Assembly: GCF_000399685.1 (NCBI RefSeq)
Contig: NZ_KB976987.1
Span: 62,001-126,000 of the forward strand
Length of the DNA: 64,000 nucleotides
Direction: 5' to 3'
DNA from: Acinetobacter pittii ANC 4050
Lineage (GTDB): Bacteria; Pseudomonadota; Gammaproteobacteria; Pseudomonadales; Moraxellaceae
Under the pieces are notes generated by a model that made no database searches, was not told where the DNA came from, and was given only the letters and a program-made list of their open reading frames with translations. Shown in pieces: positions 37,394-46,966 of the stretch. Numbering within the stretch: position 1 is the first letter of the stretch; the number at the start of each line of letters is the position of its first letter. The position numbers and the translations under genes were made by a program.

Positions 37394-37541
37394 TTAAAAA
37401 GGCACTAGGCCAAACTGGTGCATGAATATGGCAGCTAAGAACATACCCAAGACAAAAAAGCAAAACGCACCAGTATCGACCTTTACGCGCAGGCTACTGG
37501 ATTGAATGAGGCTGGTAGTTTGTTCGGGTATAATCTTCATT
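37394..37541 (-). pseudogene. Possible frameshifted small membrane-protein gene
   Basis: Minus-strand ATG at 37541 begins MKIIPEQTTSLIQS but stops after one more codon. The next frame continues without a stop to 37394 as SLRVKVDTGAFCFFVLGMFL plus AAIFMHQFGLVPF, a plausible membrane helix. Removing one C from the CCC at 37499-37501 would join them into 48 residues. This may be a decayed small gene, a sequencing slip or chance. Confidence 0.25.
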
Positions 37542-37573
37542 CAATAACCTAATTATTAAAATATTAGTGAAAT

Positions 37574-38521
37574 TCAATTAGTTTCACCCTTTTTAGCACA
37601 AATAGTCGCCTGAATCCAGATATTACCGCGAATATATTCGCCAATATTAAAGTTTTTATACAAATCGTTTTTGGTTGCAATGCGCACTAATATGGCAGGA
37701 AGATCATCTTCTAAAACCAAAGTAACATCATAAAGGGTATATTCTTCTCCCATAAATGTCATAGAAGTTTTGCCAACAATATTACCTTGGAACCATGCTT
37801 CATCTTCTTGACCAAGATTTTCACCGTATAAATAAGCAACCATTTTAGAAAAATCAACAGTTACAGGTTCTTGATCTTCTGGAGTTTTTGGTTGCCATTC
37901 ATTAATGAGTTCCTGTAAGTTTTCAGGAGCAACACCATTATGTTCAGTCAAAATTGCATTTAATGCACGGTGATGTTTAATCGAGGCAGGATCATCAACA
38001 ATAATTTTTTCGCCTGCTGGCACAGGTTCTAATTCATATGCCCATGCATTAAATTGGACTTGATAGTTTTGATTTTTGTCATATTGACAGTAGTTAACAC
38101 TAAATAAATTATCAAACGCATAAACAGTTGTATTTTTATTTAGTCTTAAACTTAACACGGCTTGTGTCGCAGAGTCACAAGTAATGATGCGTTCAATTTT
38201 TGCATTATATTGATACGGACTTTCAAAACTAGGAAAGGCTGTTTTAAGCGCACGAGGTTTTTGGTTTTCAACAGCAATAATTTGATTGATGGTAACCTTT
38301 TGATCTTGTGGACCTTGAATAAGCCAAAAAGATGGGTCCATGTCTTCTTCATGTTCACACAAACCCATTGGCATTACAGGTGCATCAAGTGCCAGTCCTA
38401 ACCATTTTGGTACATCTGTTTCGGGATGGGACGTCAATAGATTCCAATGTTCTCCATGACTACCAAAATTTTGGTCATTTACTTTAATAACTTCTGGACT
38501 GTTTTGATTTTTCATAAGCAC
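37574..38521 (-). CDS. Uncharacterised cytoplasmic protein
   Basis: 315 aa (or 313 from the second Met). No signal peptide or membrane helix. Acidic and rich in Gln, Asn and Trp. Two parts are visible: an N-terminal region (about residues 1-170) with WNLLTSHPETDVPKWLGLAL and TCDSATQAVLSLRLN, and a C-terminal region (about 215-312) with MVAYLYGENLGQEDEAWFQG, GNIVGKTSMTFMGEEY and a final Cys. I do not recognise the family; long, well-formed codon use argues for a real gene. Stands alone between serC and yaiI. Confidence 0.7.
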   Translation of the reverse strand: MLMKNQNSPEVIKVNDQNFGSHGEHWNLLTSHPETDVPKWLGLALDAPVMPMGLCEHEEDMDPSFWLIQGPQDQKVTINQIIAVENQKPRALKTAFPSFESPYQYNAKIERIITCDSATQAVLSLRLNKNTTVYAFDNLFSVNYCQYDKNQNYQVQFNAWAYELEPVPAGEKIIVDDPASIKHHRALNAILTEHNGVAPENLQELINEWQPKTPEDQEPVTVDFSKMVAYLYGENLGQEDEAWFQGNIVGKTSMTFMGEEYTLYDVTLVLEDDLPAILVRIATKNDLYKNFNIGEYIRGNIWIQATICAKKGETN

Positions 38522-38778
38522 GATGCTGTTGGGTTCACATTACTTGTTATATTAAATCGAGGGTGTTTGCTATTTTTCAAGTCACCATATGTAAATTCTC
38601 TTGTAAAAGCGCGTATTTAGTCATTTAAAGAGAAATACTACTTTTATTGATAAATTAAAAACAAACCTAATCTATAAAAACTTCAATGTTGAAATTAAAA
38701 ATAAGTTTAATGTTTATTTCTACTCACCTTAGAAAAGCATCTGTTAGACTAATATTTTTAGTGGAAATAGAGAATAAC

Positions 38779-39249
38779 GTGCTGCCATTTAAACTATGGG
38801 TAGACGCAGACGCCTTACCAAAAATTTTACGCGAAGTAATTTTACGTGCATCAGATCGTTATCAATTAGAAGTTATTTTTGTTGCCAATCAAAATGTTGG
38901 GATTACGCCTTCTGTTCGCATTAAATCAATACAGGTTTTAAGCGGCGCCGATCAGGCAGATAAAGAAATAGTCGAGCGTATGGTTGAAAATGACATTGTC
39001 ATTACGCAGGATATTCCACTGGCAGCTCAGGTGATTGAGAAAGGCGGAGTGGCTATTCATCCGCGTGGTGAAGTTTATACAACTGCGAATGTTAAAGCAC
39101 GTTTACATCTACGTGATTTTATGGACACGCTTCGTGGCGCGGGTGTGCAAACTGGTGGACCGCCTCCTATTTCTGAACGAGATAAACGTGAATTTTCAAG
39201 TTCATTAGATCAAACGATTTTAAAGCAAAAACGTAAAACAGCTAAGTGA
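38779..39249 (+). CDS. yaiI: YaiI/YqxD family protein (DUF188)
   Basis: 156 aa from GTG 38779; the open frame reaches back to 38686, but the conserved part begins with [16 protein letters not shown]. Other hallmarks are VFVANQ-like [36 protein letters not shown]-like HPRGEVYT and [27 protein letters not shown]-like nuclease fold has been proposed for the family, but its role is not settled. Another in-frame GTG at 38761 is possible. Eight bases separate it from the EamA transporter gene. Confidence 0.9.
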   Translation: MLPFKLWVDADALPKILREVILRASDRYQLEVIFVANQNVGITPSVRIKSIQVLSGADQADKEIVERMVENDIVITQDIPLAAQVIEKGGVAIHPRGEVYTTANVKARLHLRDFMDTLRGAGVQTGGPPPISERDKREFSSSLDQTILKQKRKTAK

Positions 39250-39256
39250 GCATCAC

Positions 39257-40165
39257 ATGCCATCGCAAACCAATTTGGCTTTAACCTATGCATTGTTAGT
39301 GTTTATCTGGGCAACAACTCCTTTGGCAATCGTCTGGAGTGTGTCAGATCTACATTTGATGTGGGCATTGTTATTACGCTTTTTTATTGCATTACCTTTG
39401 GCAGTCATCATATTGCTAATTTTAAGAACACCTTTTCCGACTCATCGGCAAGCAGTACATAGTTATATAGCTGGTTCTTTTAGCTTAATTGGTTCTCAAA
39501 TTTTTACCTATGCCGCGACTCAATATTTAAGTTCAGGCATGATTGCGCTTATGTTTGGTTTGGCACCTATTATGGCGGGGCTTATTGGGCGGTTTGCATT
39601 TGGCCAACAACTTTATAAGCTACAATGGTTGGGCATGGCAATTGCGGTCAGTGGGTTAGCTATTATTTGTTTGAGCGGTGCAAATCAGCATGTACACCCG
39701 TTTGGTATTGTTCTTATGCTGATCAGTGTGTTTGTTTATTCTTTTTCAATTTTCTGGGTTAAGAAAGTTAATGCACAAATTCAGCCGATGGCTCAGGCAA
39801 CAGGTTCTATTTTAGTTTCTTCTATTTTTGCTAGTTGTTTTATCCCATTTATTTGGCAATATGCACCGACACATTTACCAGAAGCCAAATCTTTATTTGC
39901 CTTAATTTATACGGTACTTATGGCCTCACTGGTTGCCATGTTCTGCTATTTCAAACTTATACAAAATATTCAGGCAACGACTTTATCTCTAACGACAGTA
40001 ATTACGCCAGTGATCGCTATGTTAATTGGGGCAGCTTTAAATCATGAGCAGCTTTCAATTATGGTTTTTGTCGGTGCTTTCATTATCTTGTCTGGACTCT
40101 TTTTATATTTCTATAAAGACATTCAAGCAAACCGGAACTTTGCTCAACATATGAAGTCTAAATAG
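39257..40165 (+). CDS. EamA/DMT family transporter
   Basis: 302 aa, ten predicted membrane helices in two EamA repeats (about residues 8-140 and 150-290). Typical patterns are FIWATTPLAIVWSV at the start and GMALIMFGLAPIMAGL-like GMIALMFGLAPIMAGLIG in the first repeat. Drug/metabolite transporter superfamily, inner membrane; substrate unknown. Likely co-transcribed with yaiI. Confidence 0.9.
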   Translation: MPSQTNLALTYALLVFIWATTPLAIVWSVSDLHLMWALLLRFFIALPLAVIILLILRTPFPTHRQAVHSYIAGSFSLIGSQIFTYAATQYLSSGMIALMFGLAPIMAGLIGRFAFGQQLYKLQWLGMAIAVSGLAIICLSGANQHVHPFGIVLMLISVFVYSFSIFWVKKVNAQIQPMAQATGSILVSSIFASCFIPFIWQYAPTHLPEAKSLFALIYTVLMASLVAMFCYFKLIQNIQATTLSLTTVITPVIAMLIGAALNHEQLSIMVFVGAFIILSGLFLYFYKDIQANRNFAQHMKSK

Positions 40166-40424
40166 GAGAAGATTTGGGTAATTTGTTGAGCTTATTCATT
40201 AAATTGTTCTAATTCGTAGCGAAATGCATGATCAAATTGATCTCCTAACTTAAGTAGTAGAAAATAGCGCAGCAATATCATATTAGGATTGTTAAGGATA
40301 AGTCAGAACTTACTGATTTTTAAACCTTAATACAGCATCTAACGGTATGGTCAAATAGTCGATGTGGGTGCAATTTGACATCAACATCTTTTATTTTCCA
40401 TCAATGACCTTGGATTTAGAAGGT

Positions 40425-41660
40425 ATGTTTAAACCAATCTCACTGTATATAGGGTTGAGATATACTCGCGCAAGACGCAGTAATCATTTTATTTCTTTTA
40501 TTGCATTGGTTTCGATGGTCGGTTTGACACTCGGTGTCGCTGTATTGATTACGGTACTTTCTGTCATGAACGGTTTCGATCGCGAATTGAAAAACCGTGT
40601 GTTAGGAATGGTGCCGCAAGCGACAGTTTCATCTACTCAAATCCTCACGGATTGGCCTGAGCTGGTGAAGCGAGTTGAACATCATCCACATGTAACTGGG
40701 GTTGCACCTTTTACGCAATTGCAAGGTATGTTAACTGCGCAAGGGCAAGTCGCTGGTATTATGGTGACGGGTATTGACCCAAAATATGAAAAGAATGTTT
40801 CTATTATTCAAAATCATATTGTTGCCGGAAGCTTAGATTCACTTAAAAAAGGTGAGTTTGGTATTGTGCTTGGTAAAGATATGGCTGATTCATTGGGCTT
40901 ACGTCTAAATGACAGTGTGACATTGGTTTTACCTGAAGCAACGCCATCTCCAGCAGGAGTTGTACCGCGTTTCAAGCGTTTTAAAGTGGTTGGTATTTTT
41001 AGTGTAGGGGCCGAAGTTGACTCTATGGTGGGTTATATTGCCCTATATGATGCTTCAACCTTATTACGCTTACCAGATGGTGCCCAAGGTGTTCGTTTAA
41101 AACTAGATGATATTTTTGCAGCGCCACAAGTTGCTGACGACTTAGTAAAAAGTTTACCAAGTAATTTCTATGCAACGAACTGGACTTATACACATGGCAA
41201 TTTGTTTAATGCCATTCAAATGGAAAAAACTCTAGTTGGTTTGTTGCTTGTACTTATTATTGTGGTTGCAGCATTTAATATTGTTTCGTCATTGGTCATG
41301 GTTGTAACTGATAAAAAATCAGATATTGCAATTTTGCGTACTTTAGGCGCTTCGCCATCAATGATTACTAAAATATTTATGGTTCAAGGCACCGTGATTG
41401 GGGTGATTGGTACCGTTGCAGGTACGGTTTTAGGTGTTATTTTAGCTTTAACCATTAGCGATATTATTTCATGGTTTAACAATGTGTTGGGCTTAAATCT
41501 ATTTGATGCTTACTTTGTGCATTACCTTCCTTCTTATTTAAGATGGCAAGATGTGACGATTATCGTGATTGTTTCTTTACTTTTAAGCTTCTTGGCGACT
41601 ATCTATCCGGCGCTTCGTGCTGCCAAAGTTCAACCTGCCGAGGCTCTGCGCTATGAGTAA
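40425..41660 (+). CDS. lolC: Lipoprotein-releasing system permease LolC/LolE-type
   Basis: 411 aa from the ATG at 40425 (MFKPISLYIGLRYTRARRSNHF matches the family; the frame starts at 40362). Inner-membrane permease of the Lol ABC transporter, which extracts lipoproteins for transfer to LolA. Layout: helix (SFIALVSMVGLTLGVAVLITVLSVMNGFDREL), periplasmic domain, then the FtsX-type domain with three helices (LLLVLIIVVAAFNIVSSLVMVV). Only one permease gene precedes lolD, so a LolF-like homodimer is probable. Overlaps lolD by 8 bases. Confidence 0.92.
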   Translation: MFKPISLYIGLRYTRARRSNHFISFIALVSMVGLTLGVAVLITVLSVMNGFDRELKNRVLGMVPQATVSSTQILTDWPELVKRVEHHPHVTGVAPFTQLQGMLTAQGQVAGIMVTGIDPKYEKNVSIIQNHIVAGSLDSLKKGEFGIVLGKDMADSLGLRLNDSVTLVLPEATPSPAGVVPRFKRFKVVGIFSVGAEVDSMVGYIALYDASTLLRLPDGAQGVRLKLDDIFAAPQVADDLVKSLPSNFYATNWTYTHGNLFNAIQMEKTLVGLLLVLIIVVAAFNIVSSLVMVVTDKKSDIAILRTLGASPSMITKIFMVQGTVIGVIGTVAGTVLGVILALTISDIISWFNNVLGLNLFDAYFVHYLPSYLRWQDVTIIVIVSLLLSFLATIYPALRAAKVQPAEALRYE

Positions 41661-42339
41661 AATTGTTTTAGAAGCGAAAGAAATATATAAACATTTTGAT
41701 GACGGTAAATCTAAAGTTGAAGTCATTAAAGGTCTTTCTTTACAAGTTGAAGCAGGGCAGTTTGTTTCTATTGTCGGTGCAAGTGGTTCAGGTAAAAGTA
41801 CTTTGCTTCATGTGCTAGGTGGTTTAGAGCAACCAACTCAAGGGCAAGTATTTTTAAATGGTCAGCGTTTTGATAATTTAGGTGAAGCCGAGCGTGGTTT
41901 TCAACGCAACCAATACCTCGGTTTTGTTTATCAATTTCACCATTTATTACCTGAGTTTTCTGCGCTTGAAAATGTAGCAATGCCTCTTATGCTTCGAGCA
42001 GATAGCCAATTTAAATCGGTAAAAGCACAAGCTGAATATTTACTTGATCGAGTTGGGTTGTCTCATCGTATGGACCATAAGCCAGGTGAGCTTTCAGGTG
42101 GTGAGCGCCAACGCGTGGCTTTAGCGCGTGCTTTAGTCACTAAACCAGCAGTTGTTTTAGCAGATGAGCCAACAGGTAATTTAGACCGTAAAACAGCTCT
42201 AGGTATTTTTGAGTTGCTGACCGATCTTAAGAAAGAACTCAACATGGCAATGTTAATTGTGACCCATGATGAGCATTTAGCTCAGGCAGCAGATTCTATT
42301 TTGCATATGCAAGATGGTCTTTGGGTGAGTGGTTCTTAA
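41653..42339 (+). CDS. lolD: Lipoprotein-releasing system ATPase LolD
   Basis: 228 aa from the ATG at 41653. ABC ATPase powering lipoprotein release: Walker A GASGSGKST, signature LSGGERQRVALARAL, Walker B VVLADEPTGNLD and switch His in IVTHDEHLA. The LolD-specific stretch YQFHHLLPEFSALENV is present. The start lies within the end of the lolC gene, so translation is coupled. Confidence 0.95.
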   Translation: MSKIVLEAKEIYKHFDDGKSKVEVIKGLSLQVEAGQFVSIVGASGSGKSTLLHVLGGLEQPTQGQVFLNGQRFDNLGEAERGFQRNQYLGFVYQFHHLLPEFSALENVAMPLMLRADSQFKSVKAQAEYLLDRVGLSHRMDHKPGELSGGERQRVALARALVTKPAVVLADEPTGNLDRKTALGIFELLTDLKKELNMAMLIVTHDEHLAQAADSILHMQDGLWVSGS

Positions 42340-42362
42340 AAAATTGTCATTAAATCACATTG

Positions 42363-42393
42363 TTAAAGCCCACTCAGTTGGGCTTTAATTTTG
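42363..42393 (+). terminator. Rho-independent terminator of lolCD
   Basis: Perfect stem TTAAAGCCCA / TGGGCTTTAA with a six-base loop, followed by TTTTG. Confidence 0.85.
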
Positions 42394-42423
42394 CCCCTAA
42401 AAAGATAATGATTATGACGTTGA

Positions 42424-44856
42424 ATGTTAAAATTTATTTTAATGGGGTGGATTGGTGGTATTGCATTTATGGGGATAGATATCTCTCTCATCATGCAATA
42501 TGGTTGGATCGGTAAAGTATTAATCGTTATAGGTTTTATTTTTTATGTTTTTAAGGGGTATACATTTTTAAATCGACCCATATTAAAAGCCATTTACTGT
42601 CTAGTCTGCGCTATTAGTCTTTTTACTATAGGACATCAATATGCTCAGAATGCCTTAAATGAAAGATTACAACTGCGAAAAATGCAGCCTAAATCTTTAG
42701 ATATAGTTGTGTATGTAGACCGCATAAGTGAAGAAAAACAAGATAAGACACAGCAACCCGTTCAGGTAATAGGGCAGTCCTTACATCCCGTTAACTGGCT
42801 ATTATATTTAAAAAGCCAAAAAGTAAACTCAGCGATAGATGAACCAAAATTACAATTAGGTCATTACTATCGAATTTCGGGTAAAACCAGACCAGCTCAT
42901 AGCTATGCAGTGGCAGGAGCTTTTGATCAAGAACAATGGTTTATTCAGCGAGACATAATGTCTGGTTTTAGTGTTCAGCATATTGAGTCTTTAAGCTCTG
43001 ATGAAATTTATCGGTTGGGTTATCAATATCATTTAAAAGAGCAACAAAAGTTTTTTAACAGACAAAAATTAAATATAGAAAAATTGCGTCTAAAATTTAG
43101 ATTGATGCTACAAAAATCTCCTTTGCAAAATAAAGGGTTATTATTAGCTTTATTAACAGGGGACGAAAGTCTCTTAAATGATGAGATTAAAAATCAATTT
43201 AAGGAATTAGGAGTCTCTCATTTGTTGGCGATTTCAGGGCCTCATGTGCTCATTTTTGCCATCATATTGTCTTGGGGATTACATCAATTAGTACGGCGTT
43301 ATTATCCGCAGCTTTATTTGTATCAGCCTAAACAAATTTGGGCCATGATTCCATTATGTTTCGGTGTTTTGATTTATACGGCATTTGTTGGTTTTGAAAT
43401 TCCCGCCTTAAGAACTTTACTTTCAGTATTTTTATTTACTTCTTTATTATTGATCAAATTGCCTGTTAAGCCATTTTCATTGTTAGTTTACAGTGCAAGT
43501 CTACTTTTATTTTTCGATCCTTTCAGTGTTTTATCTGCAGGCTTTTGGCTCTCTTATGGTTCCTGCTTTATTTTATTACGTATTTATCAAACTATAGAAC
43601 AAGTTCCAAAACTAGTTTCAATGAGTCTGTTATCTAGAATCATTCTTTTCGGCAAAATCTTAATTGATTCTCAAGGCAAAATATTTATTGCTCTATGTCC
43701 TTTAATGTTGGTTTTCTTTCAACAGATTTCATGGGTTGCGCCTTTTACAAATATTATTGCGGTGCCTTTACTCGGAGGGTTAATTGTACCTTTAAATATT
43801 TTTGCTGCTTGTGTATGGCTTATTTTTAATCCTATTGGAAATTTATTTTTTCAAATTAATGACGTCCTGATTAGTATAGTACTGACATGTTTTGATCTCT
43901 TAGAAAAACTATCATTACCATTACAAGGCTTTAGCCTGACAACACTTGATTTAGTTTGCCTTAGCTTCGTTATTATTATCTTATTTTTACCGCGTGGGGT
44001 TTTACCAAAATCTTGGGGACTCATATGCTGTTTACCCTTGGTTATTCCAAATAAGTCGTCCCAGCAAATTCAATTAAATATTATAGATGTGGGACAGGGG
44101 CAAGCTATTTTCTTGCAACATCCAGAGCAGACATGGCTCATCGATACAGGTGGTTCTTATGATGAGAAGGCTTTTAGTATTGGTCAAAATGTGGTGATTC
44201 CATATTTACGTCAAAAGGGAATTAAACAATTAGATCACGTCGTACTATCTCATCTCGACCAAGATCATAGCGGAGCATTTCCATCTATCGCGCGGGCTTT
44301 TCCTATTAAACAAGTTATATCAAATGAATTATGGAAAGAACAAATTAAAGAACCTTTTACTTATTGTCATCAAGGGCAAAAATGGCAATATCCACAATTA
44401 GATATTGAAGTCCTTTGGCCTAAAGAAAAAGATTTAAATTTAGTTCCTTCAAATCAAAACCAATATTCTTGTGTGGTTTATATTCATTTAAAACAGATTA
44501 ATGGTTATCAAAACTATTTAATTATGGGGGATGCTGGGTGGGAAGCAGAATATCAACTAATGAAAGAATATCCTGATTTAAAGGTAGATGTTTTGGTATT
44601 AGGACATCATGGAAGTAAACATAGTTCAGCTTATGACTTCCTAGCGACTTTAAAGCCAAAGCTTGTGGTGGCTTCTGCTGGTTTTAATAATCGATATGGA
44701 CATCCAAGCAAAGAGGTTTTAGCGAGAGTACAAGCACTTCATATTCCATTTAAAAGCACAGTTGAACAAGGAACATTAAGCTTTGTATCTCGCAATCATG
44801 AGATGGTTTTATATACTCGACGTTTCGAGCGTACTTGGCTTCACCGGAATTTGTGA
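42424..44856 (+). CDS. comEC: DNA internalisation competence protein ComEC/Rec2
   Basis: 810 aa. The inner-membrane channel that takes one strand of transforming DNA into the cytoplasm. Domains: N-terminal helices and DUF4131-like region (about 1-220), the Competence transmembrane domain (about 225-540, starting GLLLALLTGDESLL and HLLAISGPHV), and a C-terminal metallo-beta-lactamase-like nuclease domain with IDVGQGQAIFL, SHLDQDHSGAFPS and LGHHGSKHSS. Intact, consistent with the natural transformability of Acinetobacter. Its last 48 bases overlap the convergent acyltransferase gene. Confidence 0.95.
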   Translation: MLKFILMGWIGGIAFMGIDISLIMQYGWIGKVLIVIGFIFYVFKGYTFLNRPILKAIYCLVCAISLFTIGHQYAQNALNERLQLRKMQPKSLDIVVYVDRISEEKQDKTQQPVQVIGQSLHPVNWLLYLKSQKVNSAIDEPKLQLGHYYRISGKTRPAHSYAVAGAFDQEQWFIQRDIMSGFSVQHIESLSSDEIYRLGYQYHLKEQQKFFNRQKLNIEKLRLKFRLMLQKSPLQNKGLLLALLTGDESLLNDEIKNQFKELGVSHLLAISGPHVLIFAIILSWGLHQLVRRYYPQLYLYQPKQIWAMIPLCFGVLIYTAFVGFEIPALRTLLSVFLFTSLLLIKLPVKPFSLLVYSASLLLFFDPFSVLSAGFWLSYGSCFILLRIYQTIEQVPKLVSMSLLSRIILFGKILIDSQGKIFIALCPLMLVFFQQISWVAPFTNIIAVPLLGGLIVPLNIFAACVWLIFNPIGNLFFQINDVLISIVLTCFDLLEKLSLPLQGFSLTTLDLVCLSFVIIILFLPRGVLPKSWGLICCLPLVIPNKSSQQIQLNIIDVGQGQAIFLQHPEQTWLIDTGGSYDEKAFSIGQNVVIPYLRQKGIKQLDHVVLSHLDQDHSGAFPSIARAFPIKQVISNELWKEQIKEPFTYCHQGQKWQYPQLDIEVLWPKEKDLNLVPSNQNQYSCVVYIHLKQINGYQNYLIMGDAGWEAEYQLMKEYPDLKVDVLVLGHHGSKHSSAYDFLATLKPKLVVASAGFNNRYGHPSKEVLARVQALHIPFKSTVEQGTLSFVSRNHEMVLYTRRFERTWLHRNL

Positions 44857-45792
44857 AGCTTCTGCTTTAAGCTTAGCAATGATTTGTAACGCTTCATCTG
44901 GATCAAGATTATAAATATTATCTAAAGCAGGATTTGCTTTAAAACGTTTATAACTCCAGTGATAGTGTTCAGGATAGTGCTGGATCAGTTGTTCAATGGC
45001 TTGATGGATAACAAAGGTTCCATCATCGGCACTACCTTCGTAAATTTTCTCATCCATAGGCTCAATATGCATCGTAAAGCCATCGTGTTCATTACGAATC
45101 GCATAAAGAAATAATGCTTTGGCTTTTGTTTTTTGGATGAGCTTGGCACTTAAATTACTTGAAGCAAGTGGCACACCAAAATAATTGATCATATCCCCAC
45201 CAACATTAGGTGTATGGTCGGGCAGAATTACAGTGGTTTCGCCTTGTTTTAACGCTTTAAAAATTTGCCTAACACCAGTTTCATCGGTAGGAACCAAGTT
45301 GGCCTGTTCGCGACTACGTGCTTCTCGAACAAAACGGTCTGCATCTACATTTTTTACTGGTTTGTATAAGATAGTCATTGAAGTGAATTGGGCACACCAA
45401 GCATTCATGATTTCCCATGTGCCAAAATGTGGAACAATTAAAACCACACCTTTTTTCGCTGCTAGTGCTTCATGAAAGTAATGTTCACCCTCAATATGGT
45501 GAATTCTTTCGATATTTTTACTATTTGACGAGCCCCAAATACTTAAAAATTCAAAGTATGAGGTTAATTCGTTACGTATAGCTTGTTGTGTAATATCTAT
45601 TCGTTGCTGCGGTGTTAAATGCGGAAGTGCAATTTGTAAGTTAAGTTCTATACTTTTTGATGTTCTAGTAATTTTTAAAGTATTAACTAATCCTGCCAAC
45701 ATACGGGCAATAAAACGTCCAAATTGAATTGGCTGACGGCTAAAAGTTCTGAGTAAGTAATAGTTCATGCTTTTTACATCTAGTTTGGTCAT
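44809..45792 (-). CDS. Lipid A biosynthesis (LpxL/LpxM-type) acyltransferase family protein
   Basis: 327 aa. The lysophospholipid acyltransferase-like domain has the HX4E catalytic motif in VPHFGTWEIMNAW (about residue 128), and TTVILPDHTPNVGGDMINYFGVPL, typical of late lipid A acyltransferases at the inner membrane. The N-terminal hydrophobic segment is weak. Whether it adds laurate or another chain, and whether it is the main LpxL or LpxM of this organism, cannot be told here. Convergent overlap with comEC by 48 bases. Confidence 0.88.
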   Translation of the reverse strand: MTKLDVKSMNYYLLRTFSRQPIQFGRFIARMLAGLVNTLKITRTSKSIELNLQIALPHLTPQQRIDITQQAIRNELTSYFEFLSIWGSSNSKNIERIHHIEGEHYFHEALAAKKGVVLIVPHFGTWEIMNAWCAQFTSMTILYKPVKNVDADRFVREARSREQANLVPTDETGVRQIFKALKQGETTVILPDHTPNVGGDMINYFGVPLASSNLSAKLIQKTKAKALFLYAIRNEHDGFTMHIEPMDEKIYEGSADDGTFVIHQAIEQLIQHYPEHYHWSYKRFKANPALDNIYNLDPDEALQIIAKLKAEASQIPVKPSTLETSSI

Positions 45793-45925
45793 CTATCGCG
45801 GTAAAAAGGAGGCAACAAGTAAAAAAAGATAAAAATATTATAAATGAAATCATATAATTTAGACAGTTTTTATCAAATCAACGTATATAATGACATCATT
45901 TTAGATTGATTTGGATTGGAATTTT

Positions 45926-46942
45926 ATGTCCGATTGGCCACCAAAACCACAAAATGAACCTATAATCCCTAAACAAAATGGACCAGAATGGCAAATTCTT
46001 GAGAAAGCTGTACTCGCTTCCGTAGAAGAACAGCGTCGTAGTCGCCGTTGGGGTATCTTCTTCAAAACATTAACTTTTATTTATTTACTATTTATTATTG
46101 TACTTATGGGCAAAGGCTGTTCAACCAGCAAAGAAGGTTCTGCTGTAAGTAGCAGTAGCGCTCATTTGGCAGTGGTGGATATTATTGGAACGATTGATGC
46201 TTCAAGCAATCAAGCAGTAAATAGTGAAGATACCAATAAAGCGCTTAAACGTGCTTTTGAAGCTTCAAATAGTAAAGCTGTTGCACTTAATATTAACTCA
46301 CCTGGCGGTTCTCCAGTTCAGTCTGATGAAATTTGGCAGGAAATTCGTTATTTGAAAAAGCAGCATCCTGATAAAAAAGTTTATGCCGTTATTGGTGATA
46401 TGGGTGCGTCAGGTGCTTACTATATTGCGTCTGCTGCCGATGAGATTATTGTCAATCCATCAAGTTTAGTGGGTTCAATTGGCGTTATTATGCCTAACTA
46501 TGGAATTACTGGTTTAGCTCAGAAACTCGGTATTGAAGACCGTACTTTAACAGCGGGAACGAATAAAGACATTTTAAGTATGACAAAACCGATTGATCCT
46601 GCTCAAAAGCAACATATTCAATCTGTTCTTGATAATGTCCATACTCACTTTATTACTGCAGTTAAAGAAGGGCGTGGCAAGCGTTTGAAATCGAATGATC
46701 CAGCTATTTTTTCTGGTTTATTCTGGACTGGTGAACAAGCAATCCAGTTAGGTGTTGCTGACCGTTCAGGTAATATTACGAGCTTGATGCGTGAACTAAA
46801 CCTTGATAATAAAGTTGACTACACAATTGAGCGCAACCCATTACAATCCATTTTAGGTCGTATGGGTGCACAAATCGGGCAAGGGGTAAGTGAATCTATT
46901 GCTCAAGAGGTGCAGACTCGTCAAAGCGCAAAATTACAATAA
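45926..46942 (+). CDS. sppA: Signal peptide peptidase SppA-type S49 protease
   Basis: 338 aa from the ATG at 45926. Short form with one membrane helix (FFKTLTFIYLLFIIVLMGKG, about residues 45-65) and one S49 domain. Catalytic Ser in GDMGASGAYYIASAADEI; the general-base Lys is expected about 50 residues later and lies in the TNKD region or nearby. INSPGGSPVQSDEI is the family oxyanion region. Cleaves leftover signal peptides in the membrane. Twenty-four bases before the hydrolase gene. Confidence 0.9.
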   Translation: MSDWPPKPQNEPIIPKQNGPEWQILEKAVLASVEEQRRSRRWGIFFKTLTFIYLLFIIVLMGKGCSTSKEGSAVSSSSAHLAVVDIIGTIDASSNQAVNSEDTNKALKRAFEASNSKAVALNINSPGGSPVQSDEIWQEIRYLKKQHPDKKVYAVIGDMGASGAYYIASAADEIIVNPSSLVGSIGVIMPNYGITGLAQKLGIEDRTLTAGTNKDILSMTKPIDPAQKQHIQSVLDNVHTHFITAVKEGRGKRLKSNDPAIFSGLFWTGEQAIQLGVADRSGNITSLMRELNLDNKVDYTIERNPLQSILGRMGAQIGQGVSESIAQEVQTRQSAKLQ

Positions 46943-46966
46943 ATCTGTATTTTTTAGGATAGCTGT

